Below are positions 1-9,267 of a stretch of 64,000 bases of DNA, piece by piece; position 1 is the first letter of the stretch, and each line of letters begins with the position of its first letter. The notes below the pieces were generated by a model, which did no database searches, had not been told where the DNA came from, and saw nothing but the letters and a program-made list of their open reading frames with translations. The stretch is from Actinoplanes sp. L3-i22. Lineage in GTDB: Bacteria; Actinomycetota; Actinomycetes; Mycobacteriales; Micromonosporaceae. Both the position numbers and the translations under genes were made by a program. The stretch covers positions 6,518,501-6,582,500 of the forward strand of contig NZ_AP024745.1 in NCBI RefSeq assembly GCF_019704555.1, read 5' to 3'.

Positions 1-37
1 CCCGTATCGGGGAGGGGCCCGCGCACGGTGCACATCC

Positions 38-1003
38 TCAGCTCAGGGTCTGGATCACCCCGCCGGTGAGCAGCGACTGGTAGTAGGCGCCGCCCGGGTA
101 GTACGACGCCGTCGTCGTCCCGTCGGCCGCGTCGATCGCCCAGTTCACCGCGAGGGTCTGCAGCGCCGCCACGTTCGCCGCCTTCGACGTGCCCGCGGTG
201 AGCGTGCACAGGAAGTTCGTGCTGGCGCCCTCGGCGTCGCAGTGCGAGCCGGTGGTCAGCCGCACGCCGAGGAAGTCCCGGTCCAGCCGGTCGGTCAGCT
301 CGACGGTGCCGCTGGCGTTGCTGTTGGCCAGGTACGGCGGCGACGAGATCGCCCGGATCGGCAGGGTCGTGCCCGCCAGCCCGGTCAGGCCGGTGGCCAT
401 GTTGTCGCCGGCGATCGACTTGACCGGGTCCAGCAGCTGCAGGTACCTCAGGTGGGCGAAGGCGGCCGGATACGTCGTACGCAAAATCTCGGCGATGTAG
501 GTGACCGCCTCCCCGCCGGCGGAATGACCAGCGAGGATGTAGTTTGCCGGCAGCGTGCTGCCGGTTCTTCCGGCGGTCCTGGCCGCCGCGGCATAGCTGG
601 TGGCGAGCGCCGCACCGGGATCGGCGGCCTGGCCGATCCACGCGGCGACGTTGCTCAGGAACACGGTGTTGTTGCCGAGGTTGTTGACGGTGCAGCCGTA
701 GATGTCCGCGGACGGCAGGGTCGGCGCGAAGACCAGAAAGCCGGCGGCCTGGTACCTACGGGCCAGGTCGGCGACGTTCGCGTTCGATCGGGAGAAGCCG
801 TGCTGCAGGTAGACGAGGGCTTTCGGGCTGGTGGTGGCCGGGAAGTACCAGTCGGCGTCGGGCGTGTAGGTGAACGTGTAGCAGGGGACGGTGATCGATC
901 CGTCGACCTCGGTGGCCGCGGCGTGGGCGGCGGCGGGAGCGGCCGTGAGGGTGGCAGCGGATAGGGCGAGAGCAGCGAGAACACGGCGCAGCGACCGGAA
1001 CAC
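38..1003 (-). CDS. Secreted alpha/beta-hydrolase (lipase/chlorophyllase-like)
   Basis: The 321-residue product begins with an Arg-containing hydrophobic signal peptide ending near residue 30 (AHA-A), so it is exported. The mature part has the alpha/beta-hydrolase layout: an HGF oxyanion strand at about 68-70 and the nucleophile elbow GHSAGG at 159-164 (Ser161). An acidic residue and a histidine (GSHCDAEG, about residue 250) could complete the triad. Four or more cysteines suggest disulfides. The start is GTG, chosen because GGAGG lies 4-5 bases upstream. The substrate is unknown; a carboxyl-ester is expected from the family. It is transcribed away from the GGDEF-EAL gene across a gap with a TetR-like palindrome. 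Confidence 0.85.
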   Translation of the reverse strand: MFRSLRRVLAALALSAATLTAAPAAAHAAATEVDGSITVPCYTFTYTPDADWYFPATTSPKALVYLQHGFSRSNANVADLARRYQAAGFLVFAPTLPSADIYGCTVNNLGNNTVFLSNVAAWIGQAADPGAALATSYAAAARTAGRTGSTLPANYILAGHSAGGEAVTYIAEILRTTYPAAFAHLRYLQLLDPVKSIAGDNMATGLTGLAGTTLPIRAISSPPYLANSNASGTVELTDRLDRDFLGVRLTTGSHCDAEGASTNFLCTLTAGTSKAANVAALQTLAVNWAIDAADGTTTASYYPGGAYYQSLLTGGVIQTLS

Positions 1004-1036
1004 GGGACCTCCATGGGGTCATCCGTAACACTCTCC

Positions 1037-1049
1037 GAAACAGTGTTTC
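1037..1049. promoter_or_regulatory. Palindrome GAAACA-G-TGTTTC, possible TetR-type operator
   Basis: A perfect inverted repeat of 6-base arms with a 1-base centre lies 34 bases upstream of the secreted hydrolase, and a second AACACT/AGTGTT pair (1026-1047) overlaps it. Sites of this shape are common for TetR-family repressors. The partner regulator is not in the window, so the role is inferred. Confidence 0.35.
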
Positions 1050-1267
1050 CATTAGCGTGCGTCCATCGGGAACTGTCAAGGGCTCCGCCCGGGGCGCCGG
1101 ACCGTCACCGATATCGATCACGCCGGCAGCGCAACAGCCGCTCACGCACCCCCCGCCGAGCGGTAGGGTCGTGCACCGCGATCTTGTATTTCGACCGAAT
1201 TTGCTCACTCAACCTCAAGCGGGCCCCGAAGTGGCCGATCGTCGAGCACAAGGAGCAAGACGCCCGG

Positions 1268-3553
1268 ATGAGGAGGAGCATGATCGGCTGGTCGGCGGTG
1301 ATCCGTCACGCCCGCGCCGCTGCCTTCCTCACCGGCCTGCTGGTGCTGGTGTTCAGCGTGTTCTCCAGCGCGCTCGCGGCCCGCGAGAAGCAGGTCGCCA
1401 CCCAGGACCATGCCCTCGACCTGACCCTCGGGCAGCAGGTCGCGGCGGTCAAGAACTACTTCGAGCAGTCCCGCGCGATCGCCGAGGTGCTCGCCGACAG
1501 CCCGGTGTTCATCGACTTCTACCAGGCGCCCGGCACCACCGAGCAGAAGATCGCCAAGGGCGGTCCGCTGCTGGAGCGGGTCGACGACGCGCTCGCCTAC
1601 CTGGAGCAGCTCTACCCCGGCCGGATCGGCGAGGCCTGCTTCGTCGACAGCGACGGCCGGCAGATCGCCCGGATCGTCGACGGCGTGCCGTCCAAGGCCG
1701 CCGAGCTGCGGCAGTACGAGAACAAGACGCAGTACTTCAACCCGACGCTGAACCTCGGGCCGGAGCGGGTCTACCAGGCCCAGGCCTACGAGTCACCGGA
1801 CACCCACCACGCGGTCATCTCCAACTCGATCGTCGTCTCGGCCAGCGGGCACACCGGCATCGTGCACTTCGAGATGGCCCTGGACAGCCTGCGGATGCCG
1901 GCCACCACCGGCGGGCGGGCCGCGTCGATCATCGACGCCGGCACCGGCCGGGTGATGGTCGACTCGCGGGCCGCGACCAGCACCACCGGCACCGGCGACC
2001 AGACGTTCGACCCGCTGGTCAAGCACGGCGGCCTGGCCGGCATGACCACGCTGGAGGACCGCCGGGTGGCGTACCAGCGACTGCCGGCCACCCTGAACAA
2101 CGCCAACGACTGGTACGTCGCGGTCTCCGCCCCGGTCTACGGCGCCGGCTGGACCCGCGGCTTCAGCGTCGGCTCGCTCGCGCTGCTGCTCGGCGCCCTG
2201 GTCACGATCCTGGTCTCCGGCGTGAGCTGGCGCAGCCACATGCGCTCGGTGCGCCGGGCCGCGACCCACGACGCGCTCACCGGCCTGCCGAACCGGGCGC
2301 TGTTCACCGAGCGGACCCAGGCCGCCCTGCGCGGCGGCCGGCCCGCCGCCACCCTGATCATCAACCTGCGCGGCTTCCGGAACGTCAACGACGTGCTCGG
2401 CCACAAGCACGGCGACCAGCTGCTCAACCAGGTCGCCCAGCGGCTGTCCGACGGGGCCCCGGCCGGCGCCACGGTGGCCCGGGTCGGCGGCGCGGACGAC
2501 TTCGCCGTGCTGCTGCCCGGCGCCGACCTGGCCGGGGCGCGGGCGACCGCCGAGGCGCTGCTGGCCGTCCTGCACCGGACGTTCCTGATCGACGACTTCC
2601 ACGTCGACGTGGAGGCGAACGCCGGCCTGGCCGCCGCCCCGGAGCACGGCGCCGACGCGGAGACCCTGCTGCGGCACGCCGACAACGCGCTGCACCTGGC
2701 GAAGGAGCAGGCCAGCGGCGTCCAGCAGTACGACGCCGAGCACGACGGGAACACCGCCAGCCGCCTGGAGCTGCTCGGCGACCTGCGCCGCGCGATCGGC
2801 ACCGCCGACCAGCTGTCGCTGCACTACCAGCCGAAGGTGTCGCTGGCGACCGGCCGGGTCACCGGCGCCGAGGCGCTGATCCGCTGGCAGCACCCGGTCC
2901 GCGGCAAGGTGTTCCCGGACGTGTTCATCCCGATGGCCGAGTCGACCAGCCTGATCCACCCGCTGACCAGTTACGTGCTGGAGCTCGCGGTGGCCCAGGC
3001 GAAGACCTGGGCGGACCGGGGCACCCCGATCCCGGTCGCGGTCAACCTGTCCACCCGCTGCCTGCTCGACCCGGGCTTCGCCGCCCAGGTCTTCGGCCTG
3101 CTCTACCGGACCGGGCTGCCGGCCTCGCTGCTCAAGCTGGAGATCACCGAGAGCGTGGCGATGGCCGACCCGGAGAAGGCGCTGACCGTGCTGCGCGCCC
3201 TGCACGACGGCGGGATCAGCCTCTCCATCGACGACTTCGGCACCGGGCACTCGTCGATGACGTACCTGCAGCACCTCCCGGTCGACGAGTTGAAGATCGA
3301 CAAGTCGTTCGTGCAGGCGATGGCGACCAGCCACGGCGACGAGGTGCTGGTCCGTACGGCGATCACGCTCGCGCACAACCTGGGCCTGTCGGTGGTCGCC
3401 GAGGGCGTCGAGGACGAGGCCGCGGTGATCGCGCTGCGGGCGCTGGACTGCGACATCGCGCAGGGCTACCACTACGCGCGGCCGATGCCGGTGCCCGATT
3501 TCGATCAGTGGCTCGCGGACTACACGGCCAAGCTCGCGGCCCGGGTCGCCTGA
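1268..3553 (+). CDS. Membrane sensor with degenerate GGDEF and intact EAL domain (c-di-GMP phosphodiesterase)
   Basis: The 761-residue protein has a membrane segment at about 17-37, an extracellular sensor of about 255 residues, and a second membrane segment at about 297-319. A GGDEF domain and an EAL domain follow. The GGDEF signature reads GGADDF (407-412), so diguanylate cyclase activity is probably lost. The EAL domain keeps EAL (535-537), NLS, EITES, DDFGTG (655-660), KIDKSF and AEGVE, as expected of an active c-di-GMP phosphodiesterase. The reading frame is open back to 1013, but residues encoded there are Arg/Pro-rich. ATG 1268 (AAGGAG 12-13 bases upstream) or ATG 1280 gives a normal N-terminus. 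The ligand of the sensor is unknown. Confidence 0.85.
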   Translation: MRRSMIGWSAVIRHARAAAFLTGLLVLVFSVFSSALAAREKQVATQDHALDLTLGQQVAAVKNYFEQSRAIAEVLADSPVFIDFYQAPGTTEQKIAKGGPLLERVDDALAYLEQLYPGRIGEACFVDSDGRQIARIVDGVPSKAAELRQYENKTQYFNPTLNLGPERVYQAQAYESPDTHHAVISNSIVVSASGHTGIVHFEMALDSLRMPATTGGRAASIIDAGTGRVMVDSRAATSTTGTGDQTFDPLVKHGGLAGMTTLEDRRVAYQRLPATLNNANDWYVAVSAPVYGAGWTRGFSVGSLALLLGALVTILVSGVSWRSHMRSVRRAATHDALTGLPNRALFTERTQAALRGGRPAATLIINLRGFRNVNDVLGHKHGDQLLNQVAQRLSDGAPAGATVARVGGADDFAVLLPGADLAGARATAEALLAVLHRTFLIDDFHVDVEANAGLAAAPEHGADAETLLRHADNALHLAKEQASGVQQYDAEHDGNTASRLELLGDLRRAIGTADQLSLHYQPKVSLATGRVTGAEALIRWQHPVRGKVFPDVFIPMAESTSLIHPLTSYVLELAVAQAKTWADRGTPIPVAVNLSTRCLLDPGFAAQVFGLLYRTGLPASLLKLEITESVAMADPEKALTVLRALHDGGISLSIDDFGTGHSSMTYLQHLPVDELKIDKSFVQAMATSHGDEVLVRTAITLAHNLGLSVVAEGVEDEAAVIALRALDCDIAQGYHYARPMPVPDFDQWLADYTAKLAARVA

Positions 3554-3623
3554 ATCCACCAGCCATGCCAAAGCCTGTCGCATCGATCGGGAACACTTCT
3601 CAGCGCGGGAGGATCCGGGCAGG

Positions 3624-5345
3624 ATGAGCGGAGGCCCCGGTCGTCGCGGGGCCACCGGCCCGGCGCCACGGGACAGGCGTCCAGACCCGAAGGCCGTGAT
3701 CACGATGACCGTCACCGCCTACGAACTTGCGTCCGACGGCGGGCTCGTCACCATCCGCCTCGCCCGGCCCGGCGACCGCACCGGCCCGCTGCGTTTCACG
3801 CTCGCCGCGCACGCCGACGAGCACCTGACCCTGGTCGCGCTGGACGGGCCCGCCCTGATCGGGGCGGCGGCCTGCGCCCGGCTCGGCGAGGGCAGCCCGA
3901 CCGCGGAGGTGGTCTGCCACGTCGCCCCGCACCACCGCGGGCGCGGCATCAGCACGCTGCTGCTCGATCACCTGTCCGCCCGGGCCCGCCCGGTCGGCAT
4001 CACCGAGTTCGTCGGCGAGATCCCGGACCGCGGCGTGGAGCTGCGGCCGCTGCTCGAACCCCGCTCGGTCGTGGTGATCGGGGCCGGGTCGCGGCACGGC
4101 GGCGCCGGCCACGAGACGTTGCGCGCGCTGCGCGACTACGGCTTCGCCGGCCGGCTGTACGCGGTCAACCCGGCCGGCCGCCCGGTCTGCGGCATCCCGG
4201 CGCACCGCGGCGTCTCCGACCTGCCCGAGATCCCGGACCTGGCGGTCGTCGCCGTCCGGGCCGATCTCGTCCCGGCCGCGCTCAAGGAGGCCGGCCAGTT
4301 CGGGGTGCGCTGCGCGGTGGTGCTGAGCAAGGGCTTCGGGCCGTCCGGCCCGGTGAACCGGCAGCGCCGCGCCGAGGTCCTGCAGATCGCCCGCGAGCAG
4401 GGCATCCGGGTGCTCGGGCCGAGCAGCATCGGCGTGCTCAGCACCGCCGAGCGGGCCCGGCTCAACGCCTGCCTGTCCCCGGAGCGGCCGCCGGCCGGCG
4501 GGCTCGCGGTCGCGTCGCAGTCCGGCGCGGTCGGCATCGCCCTGCTCGCCGACGCGGCCCGCAGCGGCTGCGGGCTGTCCGGCTTCGTGTCGCTCGGCGA
4601 GGTGCTCGACATCGACGAGAACGACCTGGTCGCGTACTGGTTCGACGACCCGGGCACGCACGCGGTCGCGCTCTGCCTGGAGTCGATCCGGGACCCGGGC
4701 GAGTTCGCCCGGATGGTCCACGCCCTCGGCCGGCGCAAGCCGGTCCTCGCGGTCACCCGGGCCGGCGCCCTGCTCGAACAGGCCGGCGTCATCTGCACCA
4801 CCGGCATCGGCGAGATGCTGGACACCGCCCGGGTGCTGATCGGCCAGCCCCCGCCGGCCGGCGCGCGGATGGCGATCGTCGGCAACGGCGGCGGCCTGAC
4901 CGCGCTCGCCGCCGATCGGGCCGAGGCGTCCGGGTTCACCCTGCTGCCGCTGACCACGCCGACCCGCCGCCAGGTGCCGCGCGGCCGGGACAACCCGATC
5001 GACCTCGGCATCGACGCGAGCCCGGCGGCGATCGCGTCGGCCGCCGAGTGCGTCGCGAACAGCGGTGAGGTCGACATCCTGCTGCTGATGATCGTCGGGA
5101 CCCGGGCGAACTGCCCGATCGGGATCATGACGGCCCTCGGCTCGGTCGTCGACAACCATCCCGACGTGACCATCGCGGCCGTGCTGACCGGCGGGAACGA
5201 CGGGATCCAGACGTTCGGCGAGCGGGGCGCGCCGGTCTATCCGGAGGCCGAGCGGGCGCTCCGGGCGCTGGCCTACGCGCACCGCTACGCGCTCTGGCGG
5301 CAGCAGCCGCTGGGCCGGCGGCCCCGCCTGGAGGCCGCCTCGTGA
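3624..5345 (+). CDS. GNAT remnant fused to an NDP-forming acyl-CoA synthetase-like domain
   Basis: The 573-residue protein starts with a partial GNAT acetyltransferase fold, including HHRGRG at 103-108 (the acetyl-CoA pyrophosphate loop). From about residue 145 it continues into a CoA-binding Rossmann domain (SVVVIGAG) and the succinyl-CoA-ligase-like domains of NDP-forming acyl-CoA synthetases (SQSGAVG). The ATP-grasp domain that normally follows is absent. The order GNAT first, synthetase second is the one reported for the Streptomyces lysine acetyltransferase PatA, but this protein is much shorter. A strong GGGAGGA site 10 bases upstream supports ATG 3624; GTG 3696 and ATG 3705 are alternatives. 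It may sense acyl-CoA or acetylate proteins; activity is uncertain. Confidence 0.7.
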   Translation: MSGGPGRRGATGPAPRDRRPDPKAVITMTVTAYELASDGGLVTIRLARPGDRTGPLRFTLAAHADEHLTLVALDGPALIGAAACARLGEGSPTAEVVCHVAPHHRGRGISTLLLDHLSARARPVGITEFVGEIPDRGVELRPLLEPRSVVVIGAGSRHGGAGHETLRALRDYGFAGRLYAVNPAGRPVCGIPAHRGVSDLPEIPDLAVVAVRADLVPAALKEAGQFGVRCAVVLSKGFGPSGPVNRQRRAEVLQIAREQGIRVLGPSSIGVLSTAERARLNACLSPERPPAGGLAVASQSGAVGIALLADAARSGCGLSGFVSLGEVLDIDENDLVAYWFDDPGTHAVALCLESIRDPGEFARMVHALGRRKPVLAVTRAGALLEQAGVICTTGIGEMLDTARVLIGQPPPAGARMAIVGNGGGLTALAADRAEASGFTLLPLTTPTRRQVPRGRDNPIDLGIDASPAAIASAAECVANSGEVDILLLMIVGTRANCPIGIMTALGSVVDNHPDVTIAAVLTGGNDGIQTFGERGAPVYPEAERALRALAYAHRYALWRQQPLGRRPRLEAAS

Positions 5346-5443
5346 CAGCTTTTTAACGACCGGAAATCTTGACTCCGTCGATGGACGGGAGTTGCGTGTC
5401 ACCTACGGCTTCACATAACGAAGTTACGTAGGGAGACACCTGC

Positions 5444-7414
5444 ATGTTGATCCCATCCAGACTGAGGTACCGGGTCACCGCCGTCGTCGCGCTGGGCGCG
5501 GCCGTCGTCTCGGTCGCCGGCGCGACCCCCGCGCAGGCCTCGCGGCCGGGCCGGCACACCCTCAACGGCAGCAAGCCCCGGTGGATCGGCCGGGCGAAGG
5601 ACGCCGGCACGCCGGCCGCCGCCAGCACCGTCAATTTCGGCCTGCTGCTCACCGTGCGCGACCAGGCCGCCGCGGAGGCGCAGCTCGCCGCCCTGTCCGA
5701 CCCGGACGGCGCGAGCTACGGCAAGTACCTGACCGACGCCCAGTTCACCGCGGCGTACGCCCCGTCGGCCGCCGACGTGAAGTCGGTGACGTCCTGGCTC
5801 GCCGGCCAGGGCCTGCGGGTCCGGGACACGCTCGCCGGCGGCCTGTACGTCGAGGCGTCCGGCACCGTGGCCCAGATCGACAAGACCTTCGGCACCACCG
5901 TGCGCGACTACACCTACCAGGGCACCACGGTCCACGCGAACAGCACCGACCTGTCCCTGCCCGAGGACGCGCCGGCCGTGGTGACCGGCCTGGTCAACGC
6001 GGTCGTCGGCATCGACCAGGGCTCGCTGCTGAAGAAGCCGGCCGAGACGCTGCCGCCGCCGGCCGACGGGTTCCGGGCGGCCACGCCCTGCTCGTCGTAC
6101 TACGGCGAGAAGACCGCGACCACCCTCCCGGCCGCGCCGGACGGCAAGAAGAAGCCGTACGTCGTCTGCGGCTACACCCCGAAGCAGTACCAGAGCGCGT
6201 ACGGTGTCACCGACCAGCTCAAGCAGGGGCTCGACGGCCGGGGCGTCACGGTCGCGGTCACCGACGCGTACGCCTCCCCCACGATCGCCAAGGACCTGGC
6301 GACCTACAGCCGCAAGTACGGCCTGCCGGCCCTCAAGCCCGGCCAGTTCTCCCAGATCACCCCCGCGCCCGACGGCTACAACAACGTCGAGGAGTGCGAC
6401 GCCGCCGGCTGGTACGGCGAGGAGACCCTGGACATCGAGGCCGTGCACACGATGGCCCCGGGCGCGAAGATCGTCTACGTCGGCGCGAGCGACTGCTTCG
6501 CCGGCATCGACGAGGCCTGGGCACAGACCATCGACGACCACGTCGCCGACATCGTCACCAACTCGTGGGGCTCCGGCACCGACGACGTCGCGCTGCTCGG
6601 CGCCGAGACGGTCAAGTTCTACCAGCTGTTCTCGCTGAAGGCGGCGCTGACCGGGATCACCGTCGACTTCTCCAGCGGCGACGCCGGCGACCAGACCTCG
6701 GGCGGCACCGACCTGCCGTCGAAGTCGGTCAGCTTCCCGTCCGACCTGCCGTACGTGACCGCGGTCGGCGGCACCAGCGTCGGCATCGACAAGCGGGGCG
6801 AGCGCGTCTGGGAGCACGGCTGGCAGAACGCGTACCAGACCCTGACCAACGGCGCGTGGGCCCCGTCCGCCTACACCTCCGGCGGCGGTGGCGGCACCAG
6901 CATCCTGTTCCCGCAGCCGTTCTACCAGAAGGGCAAGGTACCGGGTTCGATCTCCAAGTACTTCTCGCCGACCCCGGCACGGGCCACCCCGGACATCTCG
7001 ATGCCCGGTGACCCGAACACCGGCTTCCGGGTCGGCCAGACCCAGACGTTCCCGGACGGGGTCTACTACGACGAGTACCGGATCGGCGGCACCAGCCTGG
7101 CGTCCCCGCTGCTCGCCGGCGTGCAGGCGGTCGCCGACCAGAAGGCGCGGCACCCGCTCGGCTTCGTGAACCCGCTCTACTACCGCGAGCTGGGCACCTC
7201 GGCGCTGAACGACATCACGGCGCCGCGCACCCCGCTCTACGAGGCCCGCGCCAACTACGTCAACGGCGTGGACGCCTCCGAGGGCCGCGCGTACATCCTG
7301 CGCCAGGTGGACGTGCAGTCCACCACGATCCACAGCACGCCGGGCTACGACGCCGAGACCGGCGTCGGCGTACCGGGGGAGAAGTTCTTCGCGGCCGTTC
7401 CCGGCCGCTGGTGA
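5444..7414 (+). CDS. Secreted S53 (sedolisin/kumamolisin) serine-carboxyl peptidase
   Basis: The 656-residue precursor has a signal peptide ending near residue 32 (AQA-S). A pro-kumamolisin activation domain (about 45-185) precedes the peptidase domain. The S53 catalytic set is visible: Glu326 and Asp330 in EETLDIE, the oxyanion Asp413 in SSGDAGD and the nucleophile Ser551 in GGTSLASP. Enzymes of this family are secreted as zymogens and work at acid pH. GGGAG 8 bases upstream fixes the ATG. The gene ends at a strong bidirectional terminator shared with the convergent gene. A C-terminal calcium site is expected in the family but was not traced. Confidence 0.92.
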   Translation: MLIPSRLRYRVTAVVALGAAVVSVAGATPAQASRPGRHTLNGSKPRWIGRAKDAGTPAAASTVNFGLLLTVRDQAAAEAQLAALSDPDGASYGKYLTDAQFTAAYAPSAADVKSVTSWLAGQGLRVRDTLAGGLYVEASGTVAQIDKTFGTTVRDYTYQGTTVHANSTDLSLPEDAPAVVTGLVNAVVGIDQGSLLKKPAETLPPPADGFRAATPCSSYYGEKTATTLPAAPDGKKKPYVVCGYTPKQYQSAYGVTDQLKQGLDGRGVTVAVTDAYASPTIAKDLATYSRKYGLPALKPGQFSQITPAPDGYNNVEECDAAGWYGEETLDIEAVHTMAPGAKIVYVGASDCFAGIDEAWAQTIDDHVADIVTNSWGSGTDDVALLGAETVKFYQLFSLKAALTGITVDFSSGDAGDQTSGGTDLPSKSVSFPSDLPYVTAVGGTSVGIDKRGERVWEHGWQNAYQTLTNGAWAPSAYTSGGGGGTSILFPQPFYQKGKVPGSISKYFSPTPARATPDISMPGDPNTGFRVGQTQTFPDGVYYDEYRIGGTSLASPLLAGVQAVADQKARHPLGFVNPLYYRELGTSALNDITAPRTPLYEARANYVNGVDASEGRAYILRQVDVQSTTIHSTPGYDAETGVGVPGEKFFAAVPGRW

Positions 7415-7419
7415 GATCG

Positions 7420-7455
7420 GCCGGGCAGGGTTTCCCCGCGGAGACCCTGCCCGGC
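7420..7455. terminator. Bidirectional terminator, 12-bp perfect GC stem
   Basis: The arms at 7420-7431 and 7444-7455 are perfectly complementary (GCCGGGCAGGGT) around a 12-base loop. It lies between two convergent genes. There is no U-tract, which is usual for actinobacterial terminators. Confidence 0.75.
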
Positions 7456-7474
7456 TCGGCGTCCGCTTCTTCGC

Positions 7475-8389
7475 TCAGCTCAGAGCTTTGCTTCGGTACG
7501 TCGGGAAGTCCGCCCGGCTCAGTCGCATCGCCCCGAGGAACGCGTCCAGCTCCGGCCCGTCCGGCACCGGAACGGCCAGCACCGACGCGCCGACCCGCAT
7601 CGTCACCACGCCGATCCCCCGGTACCGCGGGTGGTCCTCCACCGCGGCCGCGGTGATCCGCGGGCGCGCCAGGATCGTCCGGGCCAGCGAGTGGTCGTCC
7701 CCGGCCGGCGTGAACCAGTCCCGCCGGTGCAGCACCTGGATCTCCCGGTCGTCGCCCACCACGATCGACGCGTGCATGGTCATCGGCCGCAGCCGCTGCA
7801 CGATCGGGCTGAACGGCCCGGCCGCCGGCGACACCACCCGGCGCGCGGCGGCGTGCACCACCCACATCCCGGGCTCCTGCGCGACCACCTCCCGGTACGC
7901 CTTGACCAGCGCGATGTCGGACGGCCCGAGGTACGGCTCCGGCCGCGCCACGTCCGGGCCGGGCACCACGCCGAACGGCAGGTACGACTCGCGCAGCAGC
8001 CGGGTCAGCTCCAGCACCAGGGGCCGCGACGACCCGTTGTACCGGATCGCGATCGGCGGCCCGTCCAGCGTGTGCAGGGTGTACCGCCCGTCCAGCATCC
8101 GCACGCTGTCCTCGATCGCGACGATCCGGTCGAACGGCAGCCGGACCGTCGCGTACCCCGACGCGGTGCGGGTCAGCACGGTGAGCAGCTCGTCCCCGAC
8201 GGCGATCAGCACGTCGTAGAGGTCCATCGCCGGGTTCGCGTCGCGCCGCTCGATGTTCCGCGGCACCTTCAGTACCAGCCGGAACGCCGCCGGCTCCAGC
8301 TCCGCCGCCCGGAACAGCCGCGGCACCTCGTCAACCGTCCGCACCGGAACGATCCACGGCCCGAACGCGTCGAACTCCTTGCTGCTCAC
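7475..8389 (-). CDS. Conserved hypothetical protein, cytoplasmic
   Basis: I do not recognise this 304-residue protein. It has no signal peptide or membrane segment. The first two thirds look like beta-rich PH-like folds: alternating hydrophobic strands such as DVLIAVGDELLTVL and GYATVRLPFDRIVAIED, then YTLHTLDGPPIAIRYN. A final Ala/Val-rich segment ends in DAFLGAMRLS. The codon use matches the neighbours and the frame is clean over its whole length, so it is a real gene. It is convergent with the S53 peptidase and divergent from the patatin gene with only 49 bp between, so the two may share a control region. Confidence 0.75.
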   Translation of the reverse strand: MSSKEFDAFGPWIVPVRTVDEVPRLFRAAELEPAAFRLVLKVPRNIERRDANPAMDLYDVLIAVGDELLTVLTRTASGYATVRLPFDRIVAIEDSVRMLDGRYTLHTLDGPPIAIRYNGSSRPLVLELTRLLRESYLPFGVVPGPDVARPEPYLGPSDIALVKAYREVVAQEPGMWVVHAAARRVVSPAAGPFSPIVQRLRPMTMHASIVVGDDREIQVLHRRDWFTPAGDDHSLARTILARPRITAAAVEDHPRYRGIGVVTMRVGASVLAVPVPDGPELDAFLGAMRLSRADFPTYRSKALS

Positions 8390-8438
8390 GACGGCGAACT
8401 ATAGCGTTCGGGGCCTGCGCTGATTAGCGTTCGGGGGC

Positions 8439-9266
8439 GTGACCAAGGCTCTCGTTCTCGGCGGCGGTGGCGTGACCGGCATCGCCTGGCATCTCGGACT
8501 GCTCTGCGGGCTCCGGCGGGCCGGTGTCCCGCTCGGCGACGCGGACACGATCATCGGCACGTCGGCCGGGTCGGTCGTCGGCACGCTCGTCGCGGCCGGC
8601 GTGGACCTGGAGGCCGCGGTGGCGCTGCAGGAGCAGGAGGTGGTCGTGCCGGCCGGGCGGTCCGGGCCGCGCCCCGGCACCTGGATGGCCGCCATGTCCG
8701 CCCTGCTCGACCCGTCGATCCCGGCGCGGGAGGCGCGCGCCCGGGTCGGGGCGATGGCGCTGGCCGCGTCCACCGTCGACGAACCGAAGTGGCTCGCGCG
8801 GATCGCGGAGCAGCTGCCGGCCCGCGAGTGGCCGGCCGGGGACCTGCGGATCGTCGTCGTGGACACCGCCGACGGGCAGGACACCGTGCTCGACGCGGCG
8901 TCCGGCGCGCCGCTGCTGCAGGCGGTCGCGGCGAGCTGCGCGGTGCCGGGGCTGATGCCGCCGGTGACGATCGGCGACCGCCGGTTCATGGACGGTGGCG
9001 TGCGGCTGGGCGCCGGGGCCGACCTGGCCGCCGGGGCGGACCGGCTGGTGGTGCTCGCGCCGATGGCGATGCTGACCCGGGACCGGATCCTCGACGAGAT
9101 GGCCGCCTCGGGGGCGGCGAAGACGCTGCTGATCGAGCCGGATCCGCTCGCGCTGGAGGCGTTCGGGCCGAACTTCATGGATCCGGTGCGCCGGCCCGCG
9201 GCGGTCCGGGCCGGACTGCGCCAGGCGGGCGACCTGGCTGACGCCGTACGGACGATGTGGTGGTGA
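8439..9266 (+). CDS. Patatin-like phospholipase (RssA-type)
   Basis: The 275-residue protein has the complete patatin signature: the glycine-rich oxyanion loop GGGGVTG (8-14), the nucleophile elbow GTSAGS with Ser42, and the DGG motif with the catalytic Asp at about 185. Length and order match short bacterial patatins, which act as acyl hydrolases on phospholipids or other lipids in the cytoplasm or at the membrane. The start is a GTG codon; no strong ribosome binding site is visible. It ends one base before the stop of the convergent LysR gene. The physiological substrate cannot be told from sequence. Confidence 0.85.
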   Translation: MTKALVLGGGGVTGIAWHLGLLCGLRRAGVPLGDADTIIGTSAGSVVGTLVAAGVDLEAAVALQEQEVVVPAGRSGPRPGTWMAAMSALLDPSIPAREARARVGAMALAASTVDEPKWLARIAEQLPAREWPAGDLRIVVVDTADGQDTVLDAASGAPLLQAVAASCAVPGLMPPVTIGDRRFMDGGVRLGAGADLAAGADRLVVLAPMAMLTRDRILDEMAASGAAKTLLIEPDPLALEAFGPNFMDPVRRPAAVRAGLRQAGDLADAVRTMWW

Positions 9267-9267
9267 T

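Noticed and set aside
1013..1267. N-terminal extension of the GGDEF-EAL protein by 85 residues
   Set aside because: The residues are Arg/Pro-rich with atypical codon use and lie before the ribosome binding region; the true start is 1268 or 1280.
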